Positions 61,122 to 64,000 of a DNA stretch of 64,000 nt are shown piece after piece (within the stretch, counting starts at the first letter, position 1; each line of letters starts with the position of its first letter). A program made the translations under genes and the position numbers. The notes under the pieces were generated by a model. That model was not told where the DNA came from. It made no database searches and was given only the letters and a program-made list of their open reading frames with translations. Source of the DNA: Planctomycetaceae bacterium (GTDB taxonomy: Bacteria; Planctomycetota; UBA1135; GCA-002686595); the NCBI GenBank assembly GCA_011525785.1, contig WYBT01000021.1, forward strand, positions 248,001-312,000, written 5' to 3'.

Positions 61122-62947
61122 GGCAGCGTCGCGAGCAGTACGTCGACGGCTTCGCGATAGTGCGCATCCAGCGCGCGCGCGGCTTCCAGATGGGCCCGCG
61201 CGTCCGAGCTGCGCCCGTGCTCGGCGAGCCACGCTCCGAGGTTGAAGCGCGCGGCCGCGAGGCCGGGCGCGAGTGCAACGGCGCGCTCGAGATGGAGCTG
61301 CGCGTCGGTGGAACGACCGGTCTTCATCAACAAGAAGCCGAGGTTGTTGTGGGCGTCGGCGTCGTCGGGCAGCGCTATCACCGCGCTCTCGAAGGCCTGC
61401 AGCGCCAACTCGAGCTCTCCACGCGTCGCCGCGAGCACTCCCAGTTGGTAGTGCGCCGGCCCCCAATCGGGATGACGAGCGGCGAGCGTCCGCGCACGTT
61501 GCAGCGCTTCTTCCAGGCGCCCTGACTCGGCCAGCGCGCGGGTGCTTTCGAGTTCGCGCAACGCCGCGTCGCTCGGAAGCGACGGGGCCACAGTCGCGGG
61601 GCCGTCTGCAAGCTGCGCTGCGCGCGCGAGTTGGGTGTCGAGTGCGACCGGCGGATCCAGCGCATAGCGCGCGAGGCGCTCGAACTGCGCGCGGGCCGAG
61701 CGCGCGTGCTCAGCGGACTGCGCGGGGCTCGTGGCGGCGAGGAGCTCCGCGCGCGAGAGATGTCGTTCAGCGTTCAGTTCGAGTCCGCGGACCGCGCAGC
61801 TGTGGAGCACGAGCATCAAGCCGGCGGCGTTCGCTGCGAGCCAGGCGTGTCCAGCTCCGGTCGTTCGCGCGCCGTCGTGCAGCGTCCACACGTGCACTCG
61901 TACGCGTCGTCCGATCAGCACCCGGAGCGACGAGAGCGTCGCAAAGGCAAGCAGCACGGCGCTGGTGACGGCGAGCAGCAGCGGAAACACACCGAACAGT
62001 CCCCGCAGCCCCAGAAAGGACAGCGCCGTGACGCTCAGCACCAGCGCCTCTTCGCCCCAGGACAGGTCCCAGTGCGACCTCAGGCTGGCCACGCCTCTCA
62101 GTCGCCGCAGCAGCGGTGGCTTGGTGAATGCGAAGCGCACGTTGCCGTCGGGGCAGGCAGCGACGCAGTCCAGATCGCGCAGGCAGGCGGAATCCACGAC
62201 GGTTCCAAAGCGCGCGAGCTCTTGGTGCACGCGAATATGGCTCTGACAGACCGCTGTGCAGGCGCCGCACTTGGAGCAGTCACCGATCGACGTGATGCGG
62301 CCCGGCGCGACCTTGTCGGCGAGGGCGAAGACTGCGCCGTACGGACACACGTAGCTGCAGAAGGCTCGCGACCCCAAGAGGTAGACCGCTGTGAAGCCGC
62401 ATACCGCGAACGTCGCGAGGGCGACGGGCCAACCGGGGAGATTGCGCGTGAAGTCGTCGGTGAGGAACGACGACCAGGCCGAGCCCGCGCCCCGAAAGTG
62501 CAGTGTGACGTCGAGCCCGCGCGCAGCTCGGAACAGGAGCGGCCACACGAACATGTACAGCATCAAGAGCACGGGTACGGCGGCGAGTACGCGCGAACGC
62601 AGCGGCCGCGGCTTGATCCGCATCCGCTCCAGGATCCAGGCCGACAGATCCTGCAACGCGAGCAGATGGCAGCCCCACGAGCAGAAGAAGCGGCCGACCA
62701 CCGCGCTGGAGAGCGTGATGACCACGAGGAGCAGGAAGCCCGCGGTCACGACGCCTTCGACGGCCGCGTACACCGCTTCGTTGAGCTCCAGCGGCGCGAG
62801 CGAGCGCCCCGCAAGGCGCCAGTGCGCATAGTGCGCGGCCATTGCGAGGTGCACGACCACCAACGCCCACGCGCGGCGCCGGCCGAAGCCTGAATGCGGC
62901 GTCGCGCGACTGCGGGCCGCCCGTGTGGACGGAGTGGAGCGAGTCAT
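61118..62947 (-). CDS. NapH/NosR-like membrane ferredoxin with C-terminal TPR repeats
   Basis: 609 residues from the ATG at 62947, which overlaps the stop of the upstream gene by four bases. Five or six membrane helices include the NapH/NosR/CcoG signature FFCSWGCHLLALQDL and FCSYVCPYGAVFALAD. Two 4Fe-4S binding motifs follow (DCSKCGACTAVCQSHIRVHQ and CLRDLDCVAACPDGNVRFAF). After another helix (LLLAVTSAVLLAF), the last 180 residues are TPR units (AHYQLGVLAATRGELELALQ, AHNNLGFLLMKTGRSTDAQL). Family members feed quinol electrons to periplasmic nitrate or nitrous-oxide reductases or assemble cytochrome oxidases. The TPR tail is unusual and could bind the neighbouring cupredoxin protein or FG-GAP/TPR protein. 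Confidence 0.85.
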   Translation of the reverse strand: MTRSTPSTRAARSRATPHSGFGRRRAWALVVVHLAMAAHYAHWRLAGRSLAPLELNEAVYAAVEGVVTAGFLLLVVITLSSAVVGRFFCSWGCHLLALQDLSAWILERMRIKPRPLRSRVLAAVPVLLMLYMFVWPLLFRAARGLDVTLHFRGAGSAWSSFLTDDFTRNLPGWPVALATFAVCGFTAVYLLGSRAFCSYVCPYGAVFALADKVAPGRITSIGDCSKCGACTAVCQSHIRVHQELARFGTVVDSACLRDLDCVAACPDGNVRFAFTKPPLLRRLRGVASLRSHWDLSWGEEALVLSVTALSFLGLRGLFGVFPLLLAVTSAVLLAFATLSSLRVLIGRRVRVHVWTLHDGARTTGAGHAWLAANAAGLMLVLHSCAVRGLELNAERHLSRAELLAATSPAQSAEHARSARAQFERLARYALDPPVALDTQLARAAQLADGPATVAPSLPSDAALRELESTRALAESGRLEEALQRARTLAARHPDWGPAHYQLGVLAATRGELELALQAFESAVIALPDDADAHNNLGFLLMKTGRSTDAQLHLERAVALAPGLAAARFNLGAWLAEHGRSSDARAHLEAARALDAHYREAVDVLLATLP

Positions 62948-64000
62948 GCGCCGCAGCACCGCTTCCACTTGCGTCCGCTCCCGCATCCGCACGCCGCGTT
63001 GCGTGCGCTGCCCGCAACGGCGGCTTGGGGGTCGTCGCGGCTCCACTCCGCGGCCGGTCGACCTCGCTCGATGCAGCGCGCCATGGCGCGCGCTGTGGGG
63101 AGCGCGCGCTCGAAGAAGCGCCGTTGGCCTTCGCACAGGAAGTTGAGGCCGTCGATGCGGTCCTTGGGGCAGCCGCCGAAACACAGCGACAAGTGCTCGC
63201 ACTCCAGGCACGAGGCGCACAGCTCCTTGGACTTCGCCAGACCGAACTCGCGTTGACGCGCGCTGTCGACCAGCGCCGCGAGCGGGCTCTCGTGAAGGTC
63301 GCCGAGTCGATGCCGCTCGTCGACGAAGTGATCGCAGGAGTAGATCTCGCCCGTGCGTTCGATCACCAGGCAGCGCCCGCACGTCCGCGCGCCGGTGCAG
63401 TCGGCGGCTGGGCGGCCTAGCGCGCCGCCGACGAGTGCGTCGAACTGTCGAACGAACACGCGGCCCACGTGCCGGCGCTCCAACCAATGCTCGAACACGC
63501 CGCTGAGGAACTCACCCCAGTCGCGCGGGCGGATACTGTGCTCGCTCAGCTCGCCGGACGGCCCGAACTCGACGAGCGGGATGAACTGCAGGTGACGCGC
63601 GCCGTGCCGCACTAGGAAGTCGTAGACCCGCTGAGGCCGGCGCGCGTTGAGCCGGTGGACGACCGTGAGGACGTTGAAGTCGACGCCGCCGTTGCGCAGC
63701 AGCTCGAGCGCGCGAACCACGCGCTCATGGGTCGGTGCGCCGCGCGCATCGACGCGGTGCGGGTCGTGGAGTTCGTACGGCCCGTCGAGGCTGAGTCCGA
63801 CGAGGAAGCGTCGTTCGCGCAGCAACGCGACCCACTCAGCGTCGAGTTGCGTCCCGTTGGTCTGCAGCGCGTTGCGCACGCGCATCCCAGGGCGTGCGAA
63901 GCGTTGCTGCAGCTCCAGGGCGCGGCGAAAGAACCCGAGGCCTGCAAGCGTCGGTTCCCCGCCCTGCCAGGCGAACTCGATCTCGCGCACGCCCTCGGGC
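62944..64000 (-). CDS. anSME-like radical SAM/SPASM protein with SEC-C tail, 5' end outside the window
   Basis: The frame is open to the window edge; the visible 348-residue part begins EIEFAWQGGEPTLAGLGFFR, so the CxxxCxxC cluster motif lies beyond. QTNGTQLDAEWVALL, VGLSLDGPYELHDPHRVD and RHLQFIPLVEF match anaerobic sulfatase-maturating enzymes. SPASM cysteines are in TGEIYSCDHFVDE, KELCASCLECEHLSLCFGGC. The last 20 residues, NAACGCGSGRKWKRCCGA, are a SEC-C zinc motif. Family role: oxidising Cys or Ser to formylglycine in sulfatases. No sulfatase is adjacent, so a different target in this respiratory cluster is possible. It overlaps the NapH-like gene by four bases. Confidence 0.87.
   Translation of the reverse strand, partial: PEGVREIEFAWQGGEPTLAGLGFFRRALELQQRFARPGMRVRNALQTNGTQLDAEWVALLRERRFLVGLSLDGPYELHDPHRVDARGAPTHERVVRALELLRNGGVDFNVLTVVHRLNARRPQRVYDFLVRHGARHLQFIPLVEFGPSGELSEHSIRPRDWGEFLSGVFEHWLERRHVGRVFVRQFDALVGGALGRPAADCTGARTCGRCLVIERTGEIYSCDHFVDERHRLGDLHESPLAALVDSARQREFGLAKSKELCASCLECEHLSLCFGGCPKDRIDGLNFLCEGQRRFFERALPTARAMARCIERGRPAAEWSRDDPQAAVAGSARNAACGCGSGRKWKRCCGA

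Overview
The window is about 70% GC by eye, with dense, mostly non-overlapping genes and many four-base start/stop overlaps. A DUF1501 protein at the left edge, giant lipoproteins with Ig-like domains, a CRTAC1/FG-GAP protein, an anSME-type radical SAM enzyme and two secreted proteins sharing a four-cysteine C-terminal module all point to a high-GC member of the Planctomycetota. This rests on gene content and my memory of families, not on a search.

Layout. (1) 1-1253: 3' part of a DUF1501 gene. (2) 1321-10797: a compact arginine operon, argR-argG-(P-loop NTPase of unknown function)-argC-argD-argF'-argB-argE'-argH. It uses N-acylated carbamoyltransferase chemistry (AOTCase/SOTCase type plus an acylcitrulline deacylase), with an ARG-box-like palindrome and a promoter in front of argR. 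(3) 10826-27582: housekeeping and surface genes: amidohydrolase, Ig-like lipoprotein, AAA+/VWA pair, hybrid histidine kinase, M1 peptidase, and two divergent secreted proteins with a shared C-terminal module. (4) 27716-30562: a GT2 glycosyltransferase, a SenB-like glycosyltransferase interrupted by one in-frame TGA, and moaA. (5) 30675-49394: the centrepiece, a same-strand run of 16 genes with very small gaps. It starts with a periplasmic nitrite oxidoreductase/nitrate reductase set (nxrC-nxrA-small ORF-nxrB-TorD-like chaperone-unknown) and continues 3 bases later into a benzoyl-CoA dearomatisation and ring-cleavage set (had-oah-dch-bcrCBAD), then an SDR, a GNAT and a nitronate-monooxygenase-like gene. 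(6) 49398-64000: a CRP/FNR-family regulator followed by respiratory and radical-SAM genes: FG-GAP/TPR protein, membrane multihaem cytochrome, acyltransferase-carrier-protein fusion, radical SAM/SPASM, YwiC-like protein, ThiH-like radical SAM, cytochrome c-cupredoxin-beta-propeller protein, NapH/NosR-like ferredoxin with TPRs, and a 5'-truncated anSME-like protein with a SEC-C tail.

How it may work together. Three well-formed FNR/DNR-type palindromes (TTGAY-N4-RTCAA) and one weaker site lie in front of nxrC, the YwiC-like gene, the cupredoxin gene and, weakly, the multihaem cytochrome. This suggests one oxygen- or NO-responsive regulon, possibly controlled by the CRP-family regulator at 49398-50099. 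The simplest reading is an anaerobe or facultative anaerobe that couples degradation of aromatic compounds through benzoyl-CoA to a nitrogen-oxide respiratory enzyme of the Nxr clade. The direction of that enzyme, nitrate reduction or nitrite oxidation, cannot be settled from sequence alone. Not in the window: benzoate-CoA ligase, the ferredoxin/2-oxoacid oxidoreductase that would feed the BCR, argA/argJ, rRNA, tRNA, CRISPR or insertion sequences.
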